In this document: piece after piece, positions 45,831-53,646 of the stretch | Numbering within the stretch: the stretch's first letter is position 1 | Layout of the letters: every line of letters begins with the position of its first letter | Origin: Mycobacterium asiaticum | Lineage (GTDB): Bacteria; Actinomycetota; Actinomycetes; Mycobacteriales; Mycobacteriaceae | Length of the DNA: 59,772 nt | Reading direction: 5' to 3' | Assembly: GCF_001673315.1 (NCBI RefSeq) | Contig: NZ_LZLQ01000012.1 | Span: forward strand, 1-59,772 | Made by a program: the position numbers and the translations under genes | The notes under the pieces: generated by a model | What the model saw: the letters and a program-made list of their open reading frames with translations, nothing else | What the model was told of the DNA's origin: nothing | Database searches by the model: none

Positions 45831-47660
45831 CTAGATACCTCCGGAGTGCTGGGACAAACGCCCCGCGGTCGCCGTGCGGCCGGTTCCGGTGCCGATGGGT
45901 CCGCCCTTGCCATCGGCGAGCCGATGTGCCGCTTCGAACAACAGCGCGTGGACGAATGCCTGCGGTAGGTTGCCGCGAAGTTGACGCTGCGTGATGTCGA
46001 ATTCCTCGGCGAACAGTCCCGGCGACCCGCACGCAGTGCGATTACGCTCGAACCATCGCACCGCCTGGATCGTGTTGCCCTGCTGGTGATCGGCTAACGA
46101 CATCAGGAAGCCGCACAACAGGAACGCCCCTTCCGCCTCACCCAACGGCCGATCGTCAGGCTGAAAGCGGTAGACGAACCCGTGCCGCCCCAACTCGGCG
46201 CGTACCGCTTCGAGGGTGCCGACGGTGCGTGGATCGTCGGCCGGCACCGCGCCTCGGATCGACGGGATGAGCAGCGCCGCGTCAACCCGCGAATCATTAG
46301 GCGCGCGTTGCCATCTGCCTTGCGGATGTAAACAGTCCGAAGCGGTGCTGGAGACCAGCCGGTCGGCCAGCTGCTGCCATTCCGAACTCTCAGCCGCCGG
46401 TGCCAGTTCGCTGATACCGCGTAATCCCGCTGCGCACGTCAATCGGGAGTGTGCCCAATGCTGGTCGTCCAACTCCCAGATCCCCGCGTCGGGCTCGTGC
46501 CAGCGGTCCTTGATGGTCTGCACCAGCGTCTGCACCGCGCGCCAGTGATCGTTGTCGAGGCGCTCGAGGCGCGCTGCTGCCGCCAACAGGAGCAGTGCTT
46601 CTCCGCACGCGTCAAGCTGGAACTGATCGGTGACCCAGTTGCCCTGCTTGACCGCGGCGCCGGGATATCCCGGCAGCTCCAGATCCTGTTCCCGCGGCAC
46701 CGCGCTACCGTCCACCGAGTAGGCCGGCTCGAGTCTGGGTCCGTCGGCCAAGACCCGCTCGCTGACAAAGCGAACCGCATCGTCGAGCAACGGGTAGGCA
46801 CCGGCCGCGGCCACCGCCTGCCCGGCGTAACACTGGTCGCGGATCCAGCAATACCGGTAGTCGTAGTTGCGACCCTGTTCCGCCCGCTCCGGCAGCGACA
46901 TCGTCGCCGCCGCAACCATCCCCCCACCGTCGCTCGTCAAACCGCGAAGCACCGCGTACGCAAGCTCGGCATCGACATCGGCCAGCGTGTCGGAGACAGG
47001 CGGAACCGCGTCGTGCCATGCCGTTTCGGTTTGTCGCCAGGCATCTTCCGCCCGCACTGGCTCAGTGCCCAACTCATGATCCGAGCACTCCAGCACCAGG
47101 TCGCGGACCTGTCCCGGAACCACTTGCACGGTGGCGTGCAGCGATCCGTCTTCGCGCGGCCGCGCGTCGTGCGCTCCCGTCCACCGAAATCGGTGTGGCC
47201 CACACTGCCCAGTCCAGATGCCGTCGCCAAGGTGCAGATCGCGCATCGGCTCGGCGCCGAAGTCCGCCCGCAGGTCCAGCGCGACCCGTACTTCTGCCGG
47301 CTTGTCCAGCGCGATGATGCGGCGCAGCAATACCGCCTTGTGCCGATCCCCGGGAAACGCCAACGCCTCTCGGCATTCGACGATGCCGTCAGTGGTCACC
47401 CACCGCGATCGCCAGATCAGGGACCGCTGCTCGTAATGACCGCCCCACACGAATCCGGTGCCTGACGGGCAAACGATGTAAGCGCCGCGCCCGCCCAGCA
47501 ACGAACTGAACACCGCCGGGCTGTCCCAGCGCGGAAGGCACAACCAGCAATAGTCGCCACGCGGCCCGACGACGACTCCCCGCTCGCCGTCGGCGAGCAG
47601 CGCGTAGTCGCGTAGCACGTGCGGCGACATCGATTCTGCAATGGCTGACGCGTCATTCAT
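45831..47660 (-). CDS. Glycoside hydrolase family 15 protein (trehalase/glucoamylase type)
   Basis: A 609-residue GH15 protein. An N-terminal beta-sandwich (YALLADGERGVVVGPRGDYCWLCLPRWDSPAVF) precedes the (alpha/alpha)6 barrel with RNYDYRYCWIRDQCYAG, WVTDQFQLDACGEALLL and GIWELDD, typical of actinobacterial GH15 trehalases and glucodextranases. The start is ATG 47658-47660. It lies 8 bases into the TetR-type gene end, so the two are one transcript. It probably hydrolyses alpha-linked glucose from trehalose or a storage glucan in the cytoplasm; no signal peptide is seen. Confidence 0.87.
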   Translation of the reverse strand: MNDASAIAESMSPHVLRDYALLADGERGVVVGPRGDYCWLCLPRWDSPAVFSSLLGGRGAYIVCPSGTGFVWGGHYEQRSLIWRSRWVTTDGIVECREALAFPGDRHKAVLLRRIIALDKPAEVRVALDLRADFGAEPMRDLHLGDGIWTGQCGPHRFRWTGAHDARPREDGSLHATVQVVPGQVRDLVLECSDHELGTEPVRAEDAWRQTETAWHDAVPPVSDTLADVDAELAYAVLRGLTSDGGGMVAAATMSLPERAEQGRNYDYRYCWIRDQCYAGQAVAAAGAYPLLDDAVRFVSERVLADGPRLEPAYSVDGSAVPREQDLELPGYPGAAVKQGNWVTDQFQLDACGEALLLLAAAARLERLDNDHWRAVQTLVQTIKDRWHEPDAGIWELDDQHWAHSRLTCAAGLRGISELAPAAESSEWQQLADRLVSSTASDCLHPQGRWQRAPNDSRVDAALLIPSIRGAVPADDPRTVGTLEAVRAELGRHGFVYRFQPDDRPLGEAEGAFLLCGFLMSLADHQQGNTIQAVRWFERNRTACGSPGLFAEEFDITQRQLRGNLPQAFVHALLFEAAHRLADGKGGPIGTGTGRTATAGRLSQHSGGI

Positions 47661-48276
47661 CGGTCCTGACCACGGTACTTGCGTGACCTGGGGACTGGCT
47701 GTCAATGATCGGGACCAGGTAGCGCGCCGCGTAGTCCCGGACGGCTTGCTGATTGGACGTGTCGAGACGCTCGGTGGGAAACACGATGATTCCGACGGCG
47801 ACTCTGAGCAAGATGTCTGCGACGTTGGCCAGATCCGCATCGTCCATGTCGGCACCACAGCGCCGCAGAGTGTGCGCAATACCGTCGGCGAACTGGCCGA
47901 TGGGGAACACGTGCGAGCGGGAGAACATGCCGAAAAGTTCCGGCTCGCTTTCGGCGATCCGCGAGTACAGCGGCGAGTCTTCGATGAGACGCACGCCCAG
48001 AGTGAACGCTTCGACCACGGCCTCTGCGGGGGTCCGCCCGCTGGTTGCCTGAGCCAACGTGGTGAAGAAGAGTCCGGCCTCACGGCGCACCACGGCTTCG
48101 AAGAGCTCGTCTTTGGTCGGGAATCGCCGGTAGATCGTGCTGCGGCTGACGCCGGCGCGGGCGGCTACGTCCTCGATATTGGCGCGACGCACTCCGTAGG
48201 TCTCGAACACCATCCGAGCGGTGTCCAGGATGGTGCTGTCGAGATCTGCGACGGGGTTGCTCTCCCGGTTCTTCAT
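47653..48276 (-). CDS. TetR family transcriptional regulator
   Basis: A 207-residue repressor. The helix-turn-helix is RRANIEDVAARAGVSRSTIYRRFPTKDELF at about residues 26-55, the remainder a helical ligand domain. The start is ATG 48274-48276. It is divergent from the MpaB-like oxygenase gene, its likely target, and overlaps the GH15 gene by 8 bases. The inducer is unknown; a lipid is plausible because many mycobacterial TetR proteins answer to acyl-CoA. Confidence 0.87.
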   Translation of the reverse strand: MKNRESNPVADLDSTILDTARMVFETYGVRRANIEDVAARAGVSRSTIYRRFPTKDELFEAVVRREAGLFFTTLAQATSGRTPAEAVVEAFTLGVRLIEDSPLYSRIAESEPELFGMFSRSHVFPIGQFADGIAHTLRRCGADMDDADLANVADILLRVAVGIIVFPTERLDTSNQQAVRDYAARYLVPIIDSQSPGHASTVVRTDE

Positions 48277-48326
48277 CGATCCACGACCCCCACGGCACAG
48301 TGCGCCCAATAATGCTAGGGTATGAC

Positions 48327-48344
48327 ACAAAGACACGATTTTGT
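48327..48344. promoter_or_regulatory. Candidate TetR operator
   Basis: ACAAA-N8-TTTGT lies between the TetR and MpaB-like genes, within an AT-richer stretch. The dyad is short, so confidence is limited. Confidence 0.35.
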
Positions 48345-48388
48345 TTCTCTGATTCACACGCGGCCGGCTGCGCTGTGAGGAGTTGGTA

Positions 48389-49312
48389 ATGACGGCTGAA
48401 CTGGGTTTCGACACCGGCGTGCGGGAAGCGACGCCGATAGTGGTGGACGAGGTCGCCGACGAGGCGCCGGTGCTGGGTCCGGATTCGCTGATCTGGAAGT
48501 TCTACGGCGACTACCGCACCCAACTCTTCGGGTTTCAGCGTGTCGCAGGCACCGAGAACTGCATCGAACAACTCGCGCAGGGCGTGCTCGATCACTCAGT
48601 GGTCTTCAGCGACACCCTCGGCCGGGCCAAGCGGACCGCACCGCCCTTGATGAAGACCGTGTACTCGAAGGATCCGCACAAGTGGGGCCGCACGGTGCGG
48701 GACTTTCACCGGCCGATCAAAGGCACCGTGAGCGATGGCTCGCGGTATCACGCCCTGAACCCGGAGTTGTTCTACTGGGCGCACGCCACATTCGTCGACC
48801 AGGTCATCTACAACGCCGACATGTTCATCCGGCGACTCTCACATGCGGAGAAGGAGCAGATCTTCGCCGAGAGCAAGATCTGGTACAGCCTTTATGGCGT
48901 CAGTGACCGGGGCCAACCGCAGACGTACGACGAGTTCGTCGCCTATTGGGACGGCATGCTCGAACGGTTCATCCCGCACAAGACGGTGCTCTACGGCACC
49001 GGCTACATCCGCAAGGGAATCCCGGGCCCGCGCAAGATCCCCAAGGCGATCTGGCGGGTGCTGACCGCCCCATTGAACGCCTATGCCCGTCTGATCATCG
49101 TCGGAACATGCCCGCCGCAGATGCGCGAGGTGTGTGACCTGCGATGGGATGACAGGCGAGAAAGGCGATTCCAGCGATTCGCTGCCTTCATGAGGGCGCT
49201 GAACCCACTGATCAACCGACTGCCGGTGCGGATGATCTACGCCAGTTGGGCCGCCGACGCGTGGGCGCGTGTCGGGGTCGACCCGCGCAGGCTGCACAAC
49301 CGGCCGCGGTAA
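48389..49312 (+). CDS. DUF2236 oxygenase MpaB family protein
   Basis: A 307-residue protein of the MpaB/Lcp-like DUF2236 family, which includes a heme oxygenase from fungal mycophenolate synthesis and the rubber-cleaving latex clearing protein. Conserved elements seen are DSLIWKFYGDYRTQLFG, the HALNPELFYWAHATFVDQVIYN segment with the conserved His, and the C-terminal RRFQRFAAFMRALNPLINRLP. ATG 48389 follows GAGGAG. It is divergent from a TetR regulator. The substrate is unknown. Confidence 0.85.
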   Translation: MTAELGFDTGVREATPIVVDEVADEAPVLGPDSLIWKFYGDYRTQLFGFQRVAGTENCIEQLAQGVLDHSVVFSDTLGRAKRTAPPLMKTVYSKDPHKWGRTVRDFHRPIKGTVSDGSRYHALNPELFYWAHATFVDQVIYNADMFIRRLSHAEKEQIFAESKIWYSLYGVSDRGQPQTYDEFVAYWDGMLERFIPHKTVLYGTGYIRKGIPGPRKIPKAIWRVLTAPLNAYARLIIVGTCPPQMREVCDLRWDDRRERRFQRFAAFMRALNPLINRLPVRMIYASWAADAWARVGVDPRRLHNRPR

Positions 49313-49320
49313 CGACGACT

Positions 49321-49485
49321 TCAACGCTCCTCGCGGAACTCCACGTGCCGACGTATCACCGGGTCGTACTTGGTGAGTGTGAGGCGGTCGGGGTCGTTTC
49401 GACGGTTCTTGCGGGTGACGTAGGTGTAACCCGTTCCGGCGGTGGAGCGCAGCCTGACGATGGGCCGAATCTCGTTGCGGGACAT
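49321..49485 (-). CDS. rpmG: 50S ribosomal protein L33, cysteine-free
   Basis: A 54-residue L33 reading [19 protein letters not shown] ... [17 protein letters not shown]. It contains no cysteine, so it cannot hold zinc and is of the C-minus type used when zinc is scarce. Its ATG shares a base with the rpmB stop. It ends 8 bp from the convergent MpaB-like gene. The Zur boxes upstream of rpmB probably control both. Confidence 0.95.
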   Translation of the reverse strand: MSRNEIRPIVRLRSTAGTGYTYVTRKNRRNDPDRLTLTKYDPVIRRHVEFREER

Positions 49486-49721
49486 CAGATGCGCGCACCG
49501 GTTTTTCTCAAACGTGCGACCACGGCCTCGATTCCGTCGCGGTCGATGACCTTGATGCCTTTGGCGCTCACTCGCAACGAGATCCGGCGATGCTCCGACG
49601 GCAGATAATAGGTCTTGCGCTGCACGTTAGGTGACCAGCTACGCCGCGTCCGGTGGTGTGAGTGGGACACCGCGTGGCCGAATCCCACAGTGCGGCCGGT
49701 GACTTGGCACCGCGCTGACAT
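49485..49721 (-). CDS. rpmB: 50S ribosomal protein L28, zinc-free type
   Basis: A 78-residue L28 ([24 protein letters not shown] ... [18 protein letters not shown]). Only one cysteine is present and the paired CxxC zinc-binding motifs of the C-plus form are missing. Corresponds in position to Rv0105c. It is divergent from the CobW-like gene and preceded by a Zur-type box ending 18 bp before its start. It would replace the zinc-containing form and release ribosome-bound zinc during starvation. Confidence 0.95.
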   Translation of the reverse strand: MSARCQVTGRTVGFGHAVSHSHHRTRRSWSPNVQRKTYYLPSEHRRISLRVSAKGIKVIDRDGIEAVVARLRKTGARI

Positions 49722-49738
49722 GACAACCCCCCGTTGAC

Positions 49739-49761
49739 TTAATGGAAATCATTTTCGACAA
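49739..49761. promoter_or_regulatory. Zur-type box 1
   Basis: A 23-bp element with the core TGGAAATCATTTTCG centred near 49750. It is close in sequence, orientation and frame to the second box 54 bp away, and lies just before rpmB. The pattern matches the mycobacterial Zur operator type (AT-rich dyad around AATCATT). Confidence 0.75.
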
Positions 49762-49792
49762 CCACTGCCCGGAACTGTAACCTGAACTCAGC

Positions 49793-49815
49793 TTAATGAC
49801 AATCATTTTCAATAA
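49793..49815. promoter_or_regulatory. Zur-type box 2
   Basis: A 23-bp element with the core dyad TGACAAT-C-ATTTTCA at 49797-49811 (one mismatch). It ends 10 bp before the start of the CobW-like gene, so a bound repressor would block it directly. Confidence 0.8.
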
Positions 49816-49825
49816 GGGGTGAGTG

Positions 49826-51022
49826 ATGGCGACTCCCGTGCTCGTGGTGTCCGGTCAAGGCGCTACCGACGAAGTGACCCGGCTGCTGTTGAGGCAGCCC
49901 GGAACGGTAGTGGTCAAGCACCACTTCGACGGCCACATAGTGCAGCGGACGATCACCACCCTGGACCGTGGTGAGCTGGAAACCGCCGAAGACGCCCTGG
50001 AGTTGGCACGCGGCTGCATTCCCTGCACCATCCGGAACGACCTACTGGTTTTGCTGCGCAAGCTGCATCGACGCTCGAACGTGGACCGCATCGTCGTGCA
50101 CTTGGCGCAGTGGCTGGAACCCGAACCGATCTGCTGGGCGGTCAATCACGTTCCGGTGCGAATCGGCCCCGGCTATGCCGACGGCCCGGCTGCTCTTGAT
50201 GTGCGTGTCACCGGCGTGGTGACGTGCGTGGACTCCACCAAATGGCTGGCCCAAGCGCTGAGTGACGGCACCCTGGCCGACGGCCGCACGGTGGCTCAAG
50301 CGGCCGTCGGCCAGGCTGAGTTCGCTGACCTGCTGGTGCTCAGCCATCCGGAGCCCGTCACGCTGGCGGTCCTGCGCCGCCTGGCTCCCCGGGCGCGAAT
50401 CACGGTCGGCACTGAGCGAATCGAGCTGGCGCTGGCGAATTTGGATAAACATTCGCGCCGAGGGCGCAGCGATCACCCGCACGCACCGCTGCTAGCCGGA
50501 CTGCCCCCACTGGTGGGCGACGGAAACGTCCAGATCGTCGAGTTCAACGCGCGCCGCCCCTTTCATCCGGAGCGCCTCCATGCTGCGGTGGACCTGTTGC
50601 TGGACGGAGTGGTACGAACCCGCGGCCGGTTGTGGCTCGCCAACCGGCCCGATCAGGTCATGTGGCTCGAATCGGCCGGCGGCGGCCTCCGGGTCGCCTC
50701 AGCGGGCAAGTGGTTGGCAGCCATGACTGCCGTGGAGGTGAATCGTGCTGATCCGGAACGGCGACTCTTCGCCGAACTGATGTGGGAATACCGTTACGGC
50801 GACCGCCACACCGCAATGACGGTGCTGGTGTGCGGTGCCGACCCCGCCGACGTGACGGCTGCTTTGCGCGACGCCCTGCTCACCGACACCGAAATGTTGG
50901 ATCCGAATAGCTGGAACAGCTATGACGACCCATTCGGCGACTGGCATCAGGACCCGTGCCACGAGATGCCGGACTCGACCGGCGAATTCTCCGGCCACCG
51001 CGGTGAGGGGAAGCAGGTGTAA
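49826..51022 (+). CDS. CobW/COG0523-like protein (Rv0106-like) lacking a P-loop
   Basis: A 398-residue protein matching Rv0106. The COG0523-type cysteine motif is seen as GCIPCTIRNDLL, and the C-terminal CobW_C domain has VDLLLDGVVRTRGRLWLANRPDQVMWLESAGGGL and a metal-rich tail (DDPFGDWHQDPCHEMPD). The N-terminus reads VLVVSGQGATDEVTRL where a Walker A (GxxGxGKT) would be, so GTP binding is doubtful. COG0523 proteins deliver zinc to target proteins. ATG 49826 matches Rv0106 better than GTG 49823. It sits under a Zur-type box. Confidence 0.9.
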   Translation: MATPVLVVSGQGATDEVTRLLLRQPGTVVVKHHFDGHIVQRTITTLDRGELETAEDALELARGCIPCTIRNDLLVLLRKLHRRSNVDRIVVHLAQWLEPEPICWAVNHVPVRIGPGYADGPAALDVRVTGVVTCVDSTKWLAQALSDGTLADGRTVAQAAVGQAEFADLLVLSHPEPVTLAVLRRLAPRARITVGTERIELALANLDKHSRRGRSDHPHAPLLAGLPPLVGDGNVQIVEFNARRPFHPERLHAAVDLLLDGVVRTRGRLWLANRPDQVMWLESAGGGLRVASAGKWLAAMTAVEVNRADPERRLFAELMWEYRYGDRHTAMTVLVCGADPADVTAALRDALLTDTEMLDPNSWNSYDDPFGDWHQDPCHEMPDSTGEFSGHRGEGKQV

Positions 51023-51126
51023 ACCGCTTTCGGGGTTTCGCCCGGTTGCGGTCCAGCACAGTGCGGATTCACGCGGATCCACCTAGGGCGAATACCGAAC
51101 TTCATCGGCGCATCTCACCCACCGTT

Positions 51127-51174
51127 GTGACCGTGGGTCACGTGGGTACAAGATAAGGGTCAGACAGTACCCAC
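51127..51174. promoter_or_regulatory. Two perfect dyads before the SDR-fadD operon
   Basis: GTGACC-GTG-GGTCAC occupies 51127-51141, followed by GTGGGTAC at 51142-51149 and GTACCCAC at 51167-51174 with 17 bp between. The second ends 21 bp before the SDR start. Likely operators for a regulator encoded elsewhere. Confidence 0.55.
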
Positions 51175-51194
51175 CGTCAATCGAGGACGCGTCA

Positions 51195-52079
51195 ATGAAT
51201 CCGGTATTGCAGGCGATTGATGCGGCTACCAGCAGGTTTGTGAATCCGGCGCGCGAATCCGACCCCGACAAGCTGCGCAATGCCGTTTCCGGCAAGACCG
51301 TGCTGGTGACCGGAGCTTCGTACGGGATCGGTGAGGCGACCGCACGCAAGTTGGCCGCGGCCGGCGCAAGGGTGCTGATCGTGGCCCGTTCGGCTGAACG
51401 CCTCGACGACGTGGCAGCCTCGATCAACGCCGGCGGGGGAGCGGCGGTCGTCTACCCGGCTGATCTCAGCGACGAGGCCGCCGTCAGCGAGTTGACGAAG
51501 CAGATTAACGAGAATCACGGCGCGCTGGACATCGTGGTGAGCAACGCGGGCAAGTCGCTGCGGCGGTCCCTGCACGACCAGTACGACCGCCCGCACGACT
51601 TCCAGCGCACCATCGACATCAACTACCTTGGCCCGATCTGGCTGTTGCTCGGGTTGCTCCCGACCATGCGGGAGGCCGGCCGCGGGCACCTGGTGAACGT
51701 GTCGAGTGTGGGCGTGCGTGTGGCGCCGGGTCCGCAGTGGGGCGCCTACCAAGCATCCAAGGGGGCGTTTGACCGCTGGTTGCGCAGCGTCGCACCGGAG
51801 TTGCACGGTGACGGCATCGACGTCTCGACGGTCTACTTCGCACTGGTTCGGACCCGCATGATCGAGCCCACCCCACTGTTAAACCGGCTTCCGGCCCTGA
51901 CGCCGGACGAGGCCGCCGACGCAGTCGCCAAGGCGATCATCAATCGCCCGCGCACCATCGAGCCGCCCTGGCTGGGGCCGGCGGAACTGGCCTCGGTGCT
52001 GCTGGCCGGACCGGCCGAGCGCGCCGCTCGACTCTGGCACAGACAGCTGGTCTCCGAATCCGGCGGTAAACGATCGTGA
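51195..52079 (+). CDS. SDR family oxidoreductase
   Basis: A 294-residue SDR. A 30-residue N-terminal extension precedes VLVTGASYGIGEATARKL. IVVSNAGKS and YQASK follow, and a C-terminal arm (LLAGPAERAARLWHRQL) extends the classical fold. ATG 51195 is used. Its stop overlaps the GTG start of the acyl-CoA ligase gene (GTGA), so the two enzymes probably act on the same lipid. Similar SDR-FadD pairs occur in mycobacterial lipid metabolism. The substrate is unknown. Confidence 0.87.
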   Translation: MNPVLQAIDAATSRFVNPARESDPDKLRNAVSGKTVLVTGASYGIGEATARKLAAAGARVLIVARSAERLDDVAASINAGGGAAVVYPADLSDEAAVSELTKQINENHGALDIVVSNAGKSLRRSLHDQYDRPHDFQRTIDINYLGPIWLLLGLLPTMREAGRGHLVNVSSVGVRVAPGPQWGAYQASKGAFDRWLRSVAPELHGDGIDVSTVYFALVRTRMIEPTPLLNRLPALTPDEAADAVAKAIINRPRTIEPPWLGPAELASVLLAGPAERAARLWHRQLVSESGGKRS

Positions 52080-53638
52080 CCGACGGTGTAGTCGGCACAA
52101 CCGCCAGCGCGGTGCTGTCGTCGGGACTGCTGGGACCGCCGAGTCCCGCGGCGGCACTTCGCCTGGCCCGCGAGATCTGCCGGGGCGGCACGAATCTGTT
52201 CACGGTGCTGGCCGTCTCGGCGGCACGCTGGCCGGACCGGACGGCCATCATCGACGACGACGGCGCGCTGCGCTATCACGAGCTGCAGGCGTTGACCGAA
52301 TCGCTTGCCGGCGAATTGCTCGAGGCCGGCGTACGGGCCGGGCAGCCGGTAGGCGTGATGTGCCGCAACGGACGCAATTTCGTGGCCGCGGTGTTCGCCA
52401 CAGCGTTGGTGGGTGCCGACGTGGTATTGGTCAACACCGAATTCCGCGCCGACGCGCTCACCGGAGCGCTAGGTACCCACCAAATCCGAACGATTTTCTG
52501 CGACAACGAGTTCACCGAACAGCTCGGCCGAACCGACGAGCCGATGCAGCTCATCGATCCGCAATCCGTGCGGCCGCGAGAAGACCGGCCTCGGCCGCGG
52601 GTCGCACCGTCGGGGCGAATGGTGCTGCTGACTTCGGGGACCACCGGAATCCCCAAAGGTGTCCCGCGGACACCCCGGATGAGTTCGGGCATTGGGGTCA
52701 GCATGACGCTGCTGGCACGCACCGGACTGCGCGTGGGATCTCGAATCGCGCTGGCGGCACCCATGTTTCACGGGTTGGGATTCGGCATCCTGATGCTGGC
52801 CATCGCCCTGGGCGGGACGGTGCTGACCCGTCGGCGCTTCGACGCCGAAGCGGTGCTCGCGCAGGCGTCCCTGCACCGGGCAGAGGCGATGAGTGCGGTG
52901 CCGATCATGCTGGCCCGCATGCTGGACCTGCCGCAGCGGGTGCGGGCCCGAAACCCGTTGGCGTCGTTGCAAGTTGTGATATCCAGTGGCGACCGACTGG
53001 ATCCCGGTCTGGCCCGGCGATTCATGGATGCCTACGGTGACGTGCTGTACAACCTGTACGGTTCCACCGAAGTCGGTATCGGTTCGCTCGCCACACCAGC
53101 GGAACTTCGTCGATTCCCCGAGACGGTGGGCAGACCCGTCGCAGGGTGCCCGGTACGCATCTTCAACCGAAACGGCAGACCGGTCGGGCCACGGGTCACC
53201 GGACGCGTGTTCGTGGGCGGGGGACTGTCCTCGGACGGCTACACCGGCGGGGGCGGAAAGACCGTCATCGCCGGTATGACCAGCACCGGGGATATGGGCT
53301 ACCTGGACGAGGAGGGCCGGTTGTACATCGTCGGCCGCGAAGACGACATGATCGTCTCCGGTGGAGAGAACGTTTATCCACGGGCACTGGAGAACGCTCT
53401 GGCCGGCCATCCCGACGTTGCCGAGAATGCCGTCGTCGGTGTCCACGACGAACAGTTCGGCCGTCGACTGGCGGCCTATGTCGTACTCCGTCCGGACAGC
53501 GAAGCCGATCCGCCGACGCTGCGAGAATACTTGAAAGGCAAGGTTTCTCGCTTCGAGCAGCCCAGAGATATCAACATCGTTGCCAGCATCCCGCGCAATC
53601 CGGCGGGCAAGGTGGTGCGCCGCGAACTTTCCGGCTGA
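52076..53638 (+). CDS. AMP-dependent acyl-CoA ligase (FadD type)
   Basis: A 520-residue ANL enzyme. It has LLTSGTTGIPKGV as the ATP loop, LYNLYGSTEVG, GDMGYLDEEGRLYIVGREDDMIVSGGENVYP, and the catalytic Lys in NPAGKVVRREL. It is coupled to the SDR by a GTGA overlap. The full hinge and C-terminal domain suggest CoA ligation rather than AMP-ester transfer. It closes 8 bp before the end of the convergent ctpI. The specific FadD number is not assigned. Confidence 0.88.
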   Translation: MTDGVVGTTASAVLSSGLLGPPSPAAALRLAREICRGGTNLFTVLAVSAARWPDRTAIIDDDGALRYHELQALTESLAGELLEAGVRAGQPVGVMCRNGRNFVAAVFATALVGADVVLVNTEFRADALTGALGTHQIRTIFCDNEFTEQLGRTDEPMQLIDPQSVRPREDRPRPRVAPSGRMVLLTSGTTGIPKGVPRTPRMSSGIGVSMTLLARTGLRVGSRIALAAPMFHGLGFGILMLAIALGGTVLTRRRFDAEAVLAQASLHRAEAMSAVPIMLARMLDLPQRVRARNPLASLQVVISSGDRLDPGLARRFMDAYGDVLYNLYGSTEVGIGSLATPAELRRFPETVGRPVAGCPVRIFNRNGRPVGPRVTGRVFVGGGLSSDGYTGGGGKTVIAGMTSTGDMGYLDEEGRLYIVGREDDMIVSGGENVYPRALENALAGHPDVAENAVVGVHDEQFGRRLAAYVVLRPDSEADPPTLREYLKGKVSRFEQPRDINIVASIPRNPAGKVVRRELSG

Positions 53639-53646
53639 GCGAAAAG

